From: Nymphaea colorata
Taxonomy: Eukaryota; Streptophyta; Magnoliopsida; Nymphaeales; Nymphaeaceae
Assembly: GCF_008831285.2 (NCBI RefSeq)
Contig: NC_045138.2
Location: forward strand, 11,854,571-11,918,570
Direction of reading: 5' to 3'
Length of the DNA: 64,000 nt
Shown here: in pieces, positions 45,663 to 57,603 of the stretch
Layout of the letters: every line of letters starts with the position of its first letter
Numbering within the stretch: position 1 is the first letter of the stretch
Position numbers and translations under genes: made by a program
Notes under the pieces: generated by a model
Told to the model about the DNA's origin: nothing
The model's database searches: none
Seen by the model: only the letters and a program-made list of their open reading frames with translations

Positions 45663-48530
45663 AAACGTTCCCAACCAATACTTACCACTTCTGGAGAAGC
45701 GTACGAGAAAAAAATAGTCAGGCCACTGAAGAAACCATTTTGTAAGGGGGGAACATCAAATTTTCTCCTGAACTGGAGCTGGTGCTGCTGTGAATGTTCA
45801 GATTGGTTTTACCTGATGAACGGAATCCATCTTTTGCTCAAAAGTTTGTAGTGAGCACCTGCAGGTATCTTGCCAAAAGGGGAGGAAAATTATTGCTTTC
45901 CTTAACTGTAGATAGTTCTGAACATAAATACTTACCTTGCCAAGTCTGCGATATTTGGTCTCCTACCGGAGAGCTTGCATCTCTAGTATTGCTCCGGTTA
46001 TCATTACACTTTTGTACACTTCTTTCCACTGCCTGTATATTCTTTTCATCTCTACTGTCAAAGCAGGACCTCAGTCAAGAGTTTGTATTGCATCATTTAC
46101 AGTGCAAGTAAATCTGTAGTATGACTGAAACTTGCGTAGGTTTTTAATCTTGGATTACCAACATACTCATAAAAGTTCGTTTAATCAACTCAGTCATCAA
46201 TAACTGTGCCAGCTCTCTGAAAAAATGATGAAGGCTTTGATTTTGTAAGTGCCTTCTGTAAAAAATTCCTAGTTTCTTGTCAACATGTCATGAATCTCTC
46301 GTCTAATTATTTGTTGTTAACACATGCTTCAACAGCCGCTGGGACTGGATACTGTACAACGTGTTACTATAATGGTGCCGTGATACCACCTTGGAAGGGT
46401 TCATGGTAGAATGGTTGTTCTTGTAAGAGTGGTGCTTTGATCTTAAAAAGGTTGATGATGATTGGGGTTGTGCTTTCGTAAGGGCGTACCGGCTTAGTCA
46501 CAGTAGAGCCCCACTTGACTGCAGGGGGAAAGAAATTATCTGAACCATTGTCCCTGCTTATAAAATCGGGCAGTGTATGCCAACAAAGGATTCCGGAAAC
46601 CCCACTACAGTTTTGCAGCAGAATTTCTGCCAAGTATTGATTCCCACGGCGCTTTGTGGGTCGCTGCACTCACCCTGCCGTATATGTGCGCGCTCTCTCT
46701 CTCTCTCTCCCCATGTGCGTGTGTGAGGAATTTTAAGCATATGAAGCCATTCAATCCTGCACCAAATCCATGTGCTTAATCAGTTCAATTAATTGGCAAT
46801 AGTACAAGACAAGACGTGCACCTTCAGTTCACAGTTGCTTGTTCCGATCTATTCCCAGCTTAGCTGGTATTTGGTGAACTCAAGGATTGGAACACGAAGA
46901 CATCCCCAGTCTAGCTGGTATTTTGTCCATTTTCCATTTGCTGCCACTAGCATTGTCGCATGTGGAATTTGTTTTCAAGACTAGCAAAAATCTGATTGAA
47001 GTTTACTCCCTCAACTTGTGTAAAAACTTTTGCGACCAAATTGGTTGATTGTTCTAACAATGTCATTACGGGATTGCATTCGACTTACAACCTACATTTT
47101 TTTTCGGTGAAGTGGAACTAAGTTCTTGGATTTGGTTTCCTTACCTTAAGGGGCATAGCTGATCAATGGGCACCATGGCCCCACCCCAACTAATTGAAAA
47201 AAAAAACATTAAAAATATTAAAAAATTTTAGTTGTGCAATGTTATTTTTTAGATTTGGGTTCAGTTTGGCTCTACTTGGATCCGAGGTTGGACTGTTTGG
47301 CCTATCCCTGAAAAAAATCCTGATGCCGTCTTTGGTTGCAGCTACCCATGTCCCGAAGCAATCAAAGTAGGCCCTGAACCGTGGGAGCAAGGGGTATGTG
47401 GAGAGGCTTCGGCTTCTTGAGTATCACACTCTTGGGTTTGGCTTTTTTGAGTATTGCGTTCCACTTGAGAAGATCAATCAAGTTAGTTGGTAAACATTGA
47501 CATGAAATGCATGCCTTTGAGAGCTTTTATGTTGTGGAAGTTGGTGCATACATAAACAAGTTAGGGGCAAAGTATGTAACAGAAACTCCAGTGACCAAGC
47601 GACCTTTAAGTTCTAGAACATTCTTGTGCTCCATTACAACATTATCTTTACTGAGTTTATTGACTCTTGTATCTTGTGCAGTGGTACAGCCACATGTGTG
47701 TTTGTGTGGACAGTTGCTTACACATTCCCAAAAATCACTTTTATTTACATATAGGTGATTTCCTTTAATTGTTCCTGTGATAGTGTCCTTCATTAATTTG
47801 CTTAGTGCCCTTCATTCATCTCATTATATATTTGAAGGGTCTAAGTTTTTTTGAATTAGAATTAGTACCCAATTTTTTTTTTCTAGCTTCGCAACTGGTC
47901 TTGTGATCTCTCAATTGATGTTGATTGAACACAATCTTAGATATTAGGCCTTGAACTTAAGCAATATAAGGATATAATTTTTGTGCTTTTCTGCCTTGAA
48001 GCATAAAATCCAATCGTCCAAGAATATCAAAGAATTTCTCCTTATTAAAAACTCAACAGGAAATACATAGTATTATGCTTCTTAGGTCATATCATTTGAA
48101 CCCCTTCTTGCTTGTAAAGAAGCTTATGACGGAGCATTTTGCAACATGACCTTCAAGTATATCATGATGTTTTTCACAGAAATCTACAAGACATTTGCAC
48201 CAAAATAACTTGAAATATTTTAATAGGGCTCCTTAAGTCGATTGGAGATGGATGATTTTGAAGATAGAGACTTGCAAGCTCTTCATCGTATGATGTTGAG
48301 CTGCCACAATCTTCGTCTACAAGTTTTTTGGTGCATTCATGTGAAACATTGGATATGCGTTTTCTACATCTACTTTTTTCGGCAGTTATATACTCCGTTG
48401 AGGTTGTTATCACATACGTTTGCGTCATTAATGATCTTTTAGTGTAAAAATCCATAAATGTAGCGTTGTAATATTCACAACAGTTATTAAAAAAAATCTT
48501 GGTATTGAACGGGGTTAGAGTCTTGCTATA
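45663..48530. other. Downstream and intergenic DNA after NSE4
   Basis: The start should include the NSE4 3' UTR. A 100-codon minus-strand frame at 46367-46669 (MQRPTKRRGNQYLAE to QGGITAPL) reads like ordinary protein, but I recognise no family and no splice context. A (CT)n run lies at 46691-46710. The rest, including 46800-48500, shows no supported feature. Confidence 0.5.
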
Positions 48531-48539
48531 AATATCACC

Positions 48540-48740
48540 AAAATGCTGTAAAATTCAGCTTTTTCTTTCATAAAATAGACACATGTGATTATAAGGTGAT
48601 ATCTAGAATGAAAGCCAATTGGGTGTAGACCCCAAACATCTAAATGGACAAGATCTATTTTATGTTCACATCACTCAATTGTTGTCTGGAAGTTCGACCT
48701 AGACATGCAGTCAATAAACTATGCAAAATGATAAATTATG
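48540..48740 (-). pseudogene. Copia integrase fragment, antisense
   Basis: Read on the minus strand, the segment gives KIDLVHLDVWGLHPIGFHSRYH followed by a CVYFMKEKAEFY-like stretch. This parallels the integrase core start (DLVHSDVWGP...DD(Y/F)SR...VYF) of copia. It is degenerate and has no boundaries; neighbouring minus-strand sequence down to about 48050 could be more of the same element. Confidence 0.6.
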
Positions 48741-49960
48741 ATGAAAAAAAAAGGAAAATCAATTCCTAAGATGAAAACGGAACAGAATTGTGTATATCAA
48801 TAAGGAATCGTAATAGCCTTTATAAATCAGAAATTCTAGTTATACCATTGTAATCCAAAATTATTTAGGGGATCCTCACTGTTCTGTGAAAGTGACAAGT
48901 GATCTTGAGGATGCCATGGACACAAGTCATCGTAGACAGAACCATGTAAAAACTCCTAAGCTTCTTATGTAATCTTGTTCTTATCATTCTTGAGTAAAGA
49001 TATGCAATTAAAATCCCAGCTACAACACCTTAACAGGGATAATGCCAAATCATTGGCTCATCAACTTGCTGTTGCAAAACTTGTCATGCAAATTTTGTGG
49101 GATTGCCAACATAATATTACGCCTATAAACTTCAGCCAAGTCTAGACCAAACCTGATTTTTTTTTTTTTTGCTGGACTTCATAACTTGCACCTTATACAA
49201 GTAACCCACTTGCTTGAAACAAGAAAGCTGCCTGAATTTGAGCATGTCAGCCTCTTGTTGCTGCCATTTCTGCTAGAAAAACAATATGACGGTTGCAAAA
49301 CAATTTTCAAAGAAAAGGTAGACGTGGTAGAAGTCATGGAGGATAAGGCAAAATCTGGATTTTTTTTTGGCAACAAAAAAAAAAACCCTAAGTATATCAT
49401 GCTTCTTGTGGAAGGTCATCCTAACAATCAATTGCTGATGACAACTATTCAAGAGAACGAAAAGCTTAAAAAGTGAACCGGCCCAGATTAACTTGATGGA
49501 AAAGTGAACGAAAAGCTTAAAAAGGAGAGGACCTTATCAAGGATAACGAACAACTGAACTGCTTGTGGGTGATGAGAGAGGCTAAGACCTCCTGTAGGCT
49601 GTTGGGTATCATTCCAAGGGATGACTTGAGGGCCATTACTTCTCAACTCATTGTCATTTGATGACCTGAAATTAGAAAAGGAAAAATACAAGGGGATAAT
49701 GAAATTTAGGAGAGGTGAAGAAAGAATTGGTCTCTGATTTGAGGATATATAGAGACATGCCATAGCTGATATATATATATATATATATTCACTTTTATGA
49801 CCCTAGAAAAGTTGCATGCCAATACAAGTGAACTTTCACTGACTCATGGAGGAAACGTGAGTCAAAGTCAGTCCTAAAATAATGCGAAACTGGAAACCTC
49901 GGAGCTGGTTAGAATATAATGAGAAAAACATCAGTAAAACCTTCTCATTTTCTATTGATA
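48741..49960. other. Intergenic DNA with no recognised gene
   Basis: A 96-codon plus frame at 49186-49476 and a minus frame at 49488-49763 lack recognisable motifs and splice context. A short TA run lies at about 49771-49790. Confidence 0.5.
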
Positions 49961-49969
49961 GAATGAGGA

Positions 49970-50310
49970 GAGTGTCAGTGTAGGGCTATAATTTCATTGA
50001 CGCTAAAAGGAAGCATTAAAGTGCACTGAGACCTTCACTGACATTCGTCCAGTGTCAGTGAAGGTTAAAAACATTACTGCTCTTTACTATGTTAACAACG
50101 TCAATTAAATGAAACTTTCAGTGACGTATCTTACATCACGTTAGTAGTCACATGTTTTCTGACGTTCACTTTATGTCAGTATATGTTTTTCATACACTTT
50201 TTTCAGAATGTCAGTAGTTTGCCATCTTGGGCAACCTTATTTGATGCCAATTGATGTTAGTAAACATTATCCTCTTTATTGACGTTTGTTTTGTGTTAGT
50301 GAAGGTGTAT
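49970..50310. mobile_element. CACTA-like subterminal repeat cluster
   Basis: GTCAGTG/CACTGAC and TGACGTT/AACGTCA words occur more than ten times in about 340 bp, in both orientations. This is typical of the transposase-binding subterminal zone of CACTA elements. No CACTA terminus or transposase is visible, so the assignment is tentative. Confidence 0.4.
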
Positions 50311-50443
50311 TTAACCGTGAAACCTTCTCGTTCTTTCCCTCTCTCCTTTTTTGTCTTAAATCTGTCTTCCCACTTCTGCCTTCTACTGAACCTCAGCTAC
50401 CACAGAAGGCCGTGCTCCCTCTGTGAGTCCTGATAGTCACAGT

Positions 50444-50912
50444 TGTAAGATCATTTGGTAGGCCGGCATATGTTTATGAGGAATTTCAGACATTATAACT
50501 GTCTTAACGTAAATATCCGCTTAAGTGATTGCATTTTGGGATATTACGTCATTTTAGATGGTATGTGGTAATTTTGAAATGTATAAATACCTGTACGCAA
50601 TTACGGATTCTTTGATGGGTTGAATCCGTAATTGCCCTTAATATAAAATGGCAGTGGTCCATGGGGTTGTGCAATGGTTGCTTGAAACGTTGGTTTTTAG
50701 GGTCTTCTTCTTCCCCATTTGATAGAGAACTCAAGCGCGCCGCAAAGGCCCTGGAAGATCCTACCGCGATCTACCGTCCAGTTCTTCAGATGGATTCAGG
50801 TACGCTTCTGCTACAGTTAAGTTTATTTTGTTTAATTCAATGATTTAGCATGAGCATGATCCTGTTTTAGAGCATATCGTTTGTGTATGCATGAAGGGGA
50901 GAAATCCCAACA
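50444..50912 (+). repeat. 5' LTR of the degenerate copia element
   Basis: 469 bp. It pairs with 55972-56435. Confidence 0.92.
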
Positions 50913-50989
50913 ATTGCTATCAGAGCCCATGTTCATTGTTCAATCGTTGATTTTTTGGATGATTTTGTGCGTCTCCCCATTCGGATGTT

Positions 50990-51660
50990 CCTTTCTTCGG
51001 CTGCAAGTATTGTTTTAAAAAAAAAAAATCTGGAAAGGGGGCGACGCTTCCATCGCGTGTGCGATGGAAGCCATCGGCTTCCGTCGCAACCGAACAAAGG
51101 GAGGAGAAACGGCCGGATTCGGCCGTTAAGATGGGATGGGTGGGCAGCGACCGCTGGCTTCGGGCGACGGCTGGCCGCTCGCTTGCCGTGCGCCCTGCCT
51201 TCGATTTTTGAAAGGAACGGGCAGTGAGGGACGATGGCGGGAGAAGAGGGCTTTGCCCACCTCCGTCCGGCCATGTCCAGCATCGCCGGGGAGTTCACCG
51301 TCGCCGGACGGCACCGTGCGACGCACTGGTGCCCACCCACAGCCTGCTGGTGGCTTTTGGGGGCCGCTTCAGCCGCACAAATCCTTGAAAGGGGGCCGAT
51401 TTGCAATCAGGAGAAATCCAGCCGTTTTCGGCTGGTTTTTGGTAGGCGACGGCCGGCCATCGCGGCGGGCGATGGCCGGCCGTCCTCGCGACGCCCGCCG
51501 GCGGCCACCCACGGAGTTGGGTGGCCTGCCGGTGGAAGACCACCGCCCGCGACCGCTCGCGAGGTCGAGCGGGCGGGTCGGGTCTTGAAAGACCCGATCC
51601 GGATCCATCAGCTTTAAAAAAAAAAATTTCTTTCGCCCGCCCGCCTGTGCCTCCGCTTTT
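50990..51660. other. GC-rich, CpG-rich leader of the degenerate copia element
   Basis: Between the primer binding site and the repeat array is a strongly GC-rich block full of GGCCGGC, GCGGCC and CGACGG words, in contrast to the AT-rich surroundings. Long overlapping frames on both strands are side effects of base composition. No family motif is seen. Confidence 0.75.
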
Positions 51661-51689
51661 GATTTTTTGGATCCGGTCGGGTCTGGTTT

Positions 51690-52185
51690 TAAAACCGAAC
51701 CGGTTCATTCAGTTTTGGAACCAATTCGAAACTTTTCAGACCGGTTCGGACCTTCTGGGACCGGTTCAGATAATTTTGGAACCGGTTCATTCAGTTTTAG
51801 AACCGATTTAAGCCATTTTCAAACTGGTTCAGTGGGTTTCAGAGACGATACGGTCTATTTTTGACCGGTTCGTCCAATTTTTAGACCAGCTCAATTGTTT
51901 TCAGATCGGTTCAATTGATTTTCAAACCGGTTCATGATTTTCAGAACCGATTCAGTTGATTTTAGAACCGATTCAAGGCTTTCAGGACCGGTTCATTCAG
52001 TTTTGGTACCAATTCAGACCCTTTTTAGACCAATCCAGGGCTTTTCAGTCCGGTTCATTCAGTTTTTGAACCGATTCTAGCCATTTTGAAACCAGTTCAG
52101 TGGGTTTTGGAACCGATATGGTTTAATTTTGTATGGTTCGTTCAATTTCTAAACCGGTTGGGGTCTATTTAGGGCCATGTGGGTG
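51690..52185. repeat. Degenerate ACCGGTTCA array in the copia leader
   Basis: About twenty ACCGGTT/ACCGATT-type words are spaced roughly 20-35 bp apart. A higher-order repeat is visible: CGGTTCATTCAGTTTTGG at about 51701 recurs at about 51989, and CGGTTCATTCAGTTTTAG at about 51783 recurs near 52051. The array lies between leader and gag. Confidence 0.8.
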
Positions 52186-52892
52186 TTTTAGTTGTGGTTT
52201 AAGAATGATACAGGCCATTTTAAGGCCGACTCATTGGTTCTTGACCCACTTAAGCGCGATTTTGGTACCAGTTTATAAAATTTTGGACTCTTTTGGGTCC
52301 ATATCATTGAATCATTTGGTTTTGGATTTAATGTAGGGCAAACTTGTATGTGAATTTGGTTTATGCATCATGTTTTGTATGTTGTTCATTTGTGGGTATA
52401 CTTTAGATGATTGTTTGGATTATGAATTTGATCTTTGGCCATGTCTGTTGTTTGAAATGAGTAAGTTTGTACTTTATGTCGCCAAAGTGACCTCTGTTGT
52501 ACGAATTTGTCTATTTTGAACATTGGATGATAGTATACTTAATCCATGCGGGCAACGATCAACCCAAAGAAGGATTGTTGCTTGGTCAGGTTTAAGTATA
52601 CAGGGCAATGAATATGTGATAATTTTTCAGGTTTTCATGTGAATAGCGAATCAATCCAAAGATAAGCTCGTTGTTTGACAGGGTTAATTATCTATATTCA
52701 TTGTTGACCAAGAATACCACTTGCAGTTGATATTTCAATCCAAAGATTGGATATTAGCGTTGCACCGGTACCTTGTGATGAGATTTGGGCCATTGTATTT
52801 AAATTCATTTGTATTTGTTATTTCATCTTTGTACATGTATTGACTGTGAGCATGTTTGATATTTTGTTTTTTGTACAGTGAGTTCTGCTTCC

Positions 52893-55521
52893 ATGATATC
52901 TGCTAATTTGAGTACTATTCCTGAGCTAAATGATTCGTTTTTTTATAAGTAAGAAAAGAAAGACTATTAAGGAAGTTGCAGTTGACCTGTCATCCATTAA
53001 GAAACAGAAGAAGCATAAGGAAAGTCAAACAGGCTGCTTCTTTTGTAAGGGTGAAGGTCATATGAGGAAGGATTGTACTAAGTTTCATGCATGACATGAA
53101 AGGAGAGGTACACTTCTTACTTTGGTTTGTTCTGAAGTTAATTTAACTTCAGTACTCAGAAACACTTGGTGGGTAGATTCAAGTGCTACTACTCACATAA
53201 GTGTCTCTATGCAAGGCAGCCTAAATTGTCGAATACCAAATGATGCTGAAAGATTCATCTATGTGGGCGATGGCAAGAAGGCGAAAGTTGAAGCCATAGC
53301 AGATTTTCGGTTATTGTTAAAGACTGGTTGTTATTTGAATTTGATAGAAACTTATGTGGTACCATCTTTTAGACGAAATTTGGTTTTTATTTTTTCGTTG
53401 GACAAATTTGGTTATTATTGTTCATTTGGAGGAAGTAAATTTAAATTGTTTCTGCAGTCAAATTTGATAGTCGCTGGTTATTTATCTAGTAGCGATAACC
53501 TTTATTTTCTTGATACGGTTGCTTCATAACATGAAACCTTGCATGTTACGTTTAGTGGTACTAAAAGAAAATTAGCCAATGAGAATTCTTCTATGTTGTG
53601 GCATAGGTGCTTAGGACATATCTCTGAAAAGAGAATAAAAAGTCTTATGTCGAATGAAATTCTTGAGTCCCTTGATTTTGTAGACTTTAATGTTTGCATG
53701 GAAAGTATGAAGAGAAAACGAACAAACATTAAGGGGTTACAAGTTTTATAATCCAACCAGTAAGTCTTTCTTTGAAACGAAAAATACCTATTTCTTTGAG
53801 GATATTGAGTTTGGGGGAGGTGATTAGGTTAAACATATTGTCTTTGAAGAGAGACGTGAGTCTACTCATACAGATGTTGTAAGCAATAGTCAGGTCTTTG
53901 TTCCTACCATTGTTCCATCAACATATTCAGAAGAAGACAATGATGTCGGTCTCCCTACTGAAGAACAAACTCAACAACCTCAAGAAAATCAAGTAGAGGT
54001 GCCACTGAGGAGCTCCACTAGAAAGAGGAGAAATACAATTTCAAATGATTTTGTCTATCTCCAAGAACATGATGTTGATATGGGCTTAATGGAAGATGAT
54101 CCTATCAACTTCCAGCAAGCGATAAGAAGTGCTAAATCTTATAAGTGGATAGATGTCATGAATGAGGAGATAAAGTCCATGATGGACAATGACGTATGAG
54201 ATATTGTTCCCTTGCCTGAAGGTGTGAAACCCATTAGTTGTAAATGAATATTTAAAACCAAGAGGGATTCATTAGGTAACATCGAAAGGTATAAGACACC
54301 TCTTGTCGCAAAGGGCTTTACTCAAAAGGAAGTCATTTATTATACAGAGTCTTTCTCTCCAGTTTCATTGAAAGACTCTTTCAGGACTATAATGGCACTT
54401 GTGGCTCATTTTGACTTAGAGCTACATTAGATGGATGTAAAGATAACGTTTCTAAATGGAGACATTGATGAAACGATATATAAGGTACAACCAGAAAACT
54501 TTGCTTCAGGAGATGCAAAGAAAATAGTCTGCAAACTTAAGAAATCCATCTATAGGCTAAAGCAAGCTTTCCGTCAGTGGTATTACAAATTTCATCAAGT
54601 TATAGTTTCATTTGGCTTTGATTCTAATATGGTTGATGAATGTGTATACCAAAAGTTCAGTGGGGTAAATTTATCTTTCTGGTTTTATATGTCGATGATA
54701 TATTGCTGACAAGTAATGATGTGGGCATATTGCATGAAACTAAGAATTTTTTGTCAACAAAGTTTGACATGAAGGATTTTGGTTATGCATCTTTTGTATT
54801 GGGGATCCATATATTTCGAGATCATTCTTGGGGTATTCTTGAATTATCACAAAAGGCCAACATTGATAAGGTGCTTCAGCGATATGGCATGAAGAATTAT
54901 AAACCAGGAGATACTCCAGTTGCTAAAGGAGACAAGTTTAGTTTCAAACAGTGCCCTAAAAGTGATATCGAAATTGAAAGGATTCCCTATTCGTCTGTTG
55001 GGGGAAGCCTTATGTATGCTCAAGTTTGTACTCGCCTGGTTATTGCATTTATTGTTGGAATGTTAGGCAGATACTTAAGTGATCATGGTATGGATCATTG
55101 TAAAGCAGCCAAAAGAGTTTTGAGGTACTTACAGAGAACAAAAGATTTTATGCTCACATACAGGAAGTCAGACCAGTTGGAGATCATTGGGTATTCGGAT
55201 TCTGACTTTGCTGGGTGCCAAGACAATAGCATAGCATGTTACGAGGCATCCAATCATGCTTTGTGGTTGCGGAATTTTGTCACGGGGCTGCGCATTGTGA
55301 GTGGTATAGAAAGGCCACTAAGATTGTTGTGTGACAACAATTCAGCAGTCAAGTACTCTAATAACAGCCGCAGTTTGTCAAAGTCGAAGCACATCGACAT
55401 TAAGTTTTGGGCCGTTAAAGAGAGGATACAGAATGGTCAGGTGTCTTTAGAGCATATTGAGACAAACTCTATGATTGCAGATCCGCTTACTAAGGGTTTA
55501 ACACATATGGTCTTTCACTAA
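52893..55521 (+). pseudogene. Broken copia gag-pol of the degenerate element
   Basis: The remaining parts in order: a short gag start (MISANLSTIPELNDSFF) and then, after a loss of most of gag, a zinc knuckle near 53033 (CFFCKGEGHMRKDC); protease WWVDSSATTHIS with DSS in place of DSG; integrase N-terminal LWHRCLGHISEKRIK ending in stops at 53750; the integrase core largely missing; RT from about 54100 with an in-frame TGA at 54197, further stops, and a frame change before LVLYVDDILLTS; RNase H YSDSDFAGC, then a deletion that removes the conserved S.xEAE region, then CDNNSAV and SKSKHIDIKF. At least six disabling changes are seen, so it cannot act alone. Confidence 0.9.
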
Positions 55522-55971
55522 CATGTTGTTCGTATGAGGGTGTTATCCTTGGATGATGTGCTGGATTAGTGAGAGTTTGTATTTTGTTTGCTTTTATGTA
55601 TGGACACATATTCAGTTTTCTGCAGAATAAAGTTTAAAGTTCTTTGGTTCCATTCTGTGTTTATGTGTTTATGTTTTGATCTCCATAAGGTTTTAAAGTT
55701 GGACCAGTTGAGAATAGACATGTTGTAATCACATTACATGTAATTCTCATGCTATACATCCATATCAGATCTATGTCATTGGTTGTGTTAACATTTACGA
55801 TCATTGAAGGTTTAACTAATTTTAATATAGCGAAAGCCGCTTTGGTTCTGTGTTGATATGGTCATGGACAAGATTGGTGAAAATGACGTTTAATAAGATA
55901 ACAATTATGAGCTCCTAAGGTTTTGTGTAATGTCTGAATGTATAAAGACATATTTGGCCCAAGTGGGAGAT

Positions 55972-56435
55972 TGTAAGATCATTTGGTGGGCCGGCATATG
56001 TCTATAAGGAATTTATTATGGTTGTCTTAATGTAAATATCCTCTTAAGTGATTGCATTTTAGGATATTACATCATTTTAGATGGTATGTGGTAATTTTGA
56101 AATGTATAGATACCTATACACAATTACGGACTCTTTGATGAGTTGAATCCGTAATTTCCCTTAATATAAAATGGTAGTGGTCCCTGGGGTCGTGCAATGG
56201 TTGCCTGAAACGTTGGTTTCTAGGGTTTTCCTCTTCCCCATCTGAGAGAGACCTCAAGCGCGCCGCAAAGACCCTGGAAGATCCTACCACGATCTACCAT
56301 CCAGTTCTTCAGATGGATTCAGGTACGCTTCCGCTACACTTAAGTTTATTTTGTTTAATTCAATGATTTATCATGATCATGATCCTGTTTTAGGGCATAT
56401 CGTTAGTGTATGCATGAAGGGGAGAAATCCCAACA
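55972..56435 (+). repeat. 3' LTR of the degenerate copia element
   Basis: 464 bp. It pairs with 50444-50912 and is shorter by a small deletion near 56015. Confidence 0.92.
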
Positions 56436-57357
56436 ATAGTCCCATGGACCGCCATCCTTCCCGCCACACAAACCGACGACAAACCTCTCTACCCAAAGAC
56501 CGACCGGCGTCCAACGACTTCACAAGTAGACCTCTCTCTTTCTCCTCCTCACTGTGCATGTGTGTGAGAGTCGTCGCTCGGTCGACTAATACAATCAGAT
56601 TTGTTTGTTGATAGCAGGATTCGTCAATTGATTCGTTACTACTAACGATGCAATTTGGGGTTGTCGGATTCCTTGCAGGGCATGTGTTTCCGCTTCTGAG
56701 CTGATAAGCATTCTCCCTCTCTCTTATGCAGATTTGCTAATGCACATGTTTTCTCCTTGGTATTACAAGGTTCAATCGTTGGTTGAGTGATTGCACTAGG
56801 CATGAAATCCCTGCAAAGGTAAGATACCCCTTTTATCCTTCTTCTTATTCTTTTGCCTCGTTTTTTTGTTTTTGTGGATATCCTTCTTTTTCGTAGTCAT
56901 TGTTTCAATCTTCAATGTGTTTCTTCTTCAAATGCGCAAGGATATGTAGATTACATGGATTTCCATTTGTGGTATTACACATGAATGTCCCCTGCTTCTT
57001 GGTGTGTGAGCGTGTGAGTTCTTTGGTCTATGCTATTGTTGCTGAAACTTTCTTATATAGGAACCATAGATAGCAACTAGAACTGGGCACCCTAGTTTCC
57101 ATGATATATTCCACGTCCTCCTATCAGTAGGAGATAAGCACTTCATGGTGGAACACGTGCTATTTTGTTTAATAAATTGAGAAACAAGAGACTCAATCTA
57201 GACAAGAGAAGTTTTTACCTCTCTTCTTACTAAATGCTCATTATTGAGTATTGATGAAGAGTAAAGATTTTTGAACCATCCATATGATAGGAACCGAGCA
57301 TTGCAAGTGTAAACCTTTTGGGAAGTTTTTCTTTTTATTGTTGGTTTTTGGTTTCAG
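56436..57357. other. Non-coding DNA, possibly a gene 5' region
   Basis: It starts with GC-richer, CT-rich sequence resembling a 5' UTR, interrupted from 50330-50443 by the copia insertion. A donor-like GCAAAG/GTAAGA lies at 56816-56821. No coding start can be supported. Confidence 0.35.
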
Positions 57358-57603
57358 ACAAAAGTTGTTTATGTATGTCAATCTAATTACTTTATGAGTA
57401 ATACCAACTTGTTATTATCTAAAGATGAGCTCCTCTGGAGTCACAAGGCAAAAATTTCTCAATATATAGAACACCTAGGAGCTCTAACAGTTTTCATTAA
57501 AACGCCCCATGCTCCTATATTTGGTGTTGCTGACATAAGATCGGGGCTAACTAGTCAAATAGGGACAGTTATGTGCCATTATGTTTCATGTATGCCCACT
57601 TGA
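57358..57603 (+). CDS. Exon-like stretch of an unidentified gene
   Basis: A tttggtttcag acceptor at 57357 leads into 81 open codons with ordinary protein composition: TKVVYVCQSNYFMSNTN, then SHKAKISQYIEHLGALTVF and APIFGVADIRSGLTSQIG. A GT (ACA/GTTATG near 57567) could end the exon in phase. I do not recognise the family and see no convincing neighbouring exons. It may be a gene remnant or one exon of a gene split by large introns. Confidence 0.35.
   Translation, partial: TKVVYVCQSNYFMSNTNLLLSKDELLWSHKAKISQYIEHLGALTVFIKTPHAPIFGVADIRSGLTSQIGTVMCHYVSCMPT

Larger units (their letters stand above)
50439..56440 (+). mobile_element. Degenerate Ty1/copia element with both LTRs
   Basis: The element is 50444-56435 (about 5,990 bp). 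The LTRs at 50444-50912 and 55972-56435 start TGTAAGATCATTTGG and end AATCCCAACA. The flanks ACAGT and ATAGT form a target duplication with one change. A tRNA-type site, TTGCTATCAGAGCCC, follows the 5' LTR at 50914. The purine tract AAGTGGGAGA at 55961-55970 precedes the 3' LTR. By eye the LTRs differ at roughly 35 positions plus one short indel, so this insertion is much older than the one at 20961. The coding region is broken and internally deleted. Confidence 0.93.

Noticed and set aside
50933-51811. Several overlapping frames up to 157 codons, rich in Pro, Arg and Gly
   Set aside because: High GC content removes stop codons on all frames. They overlap on both strands, lack motifs, and lie in a retroelement leader.
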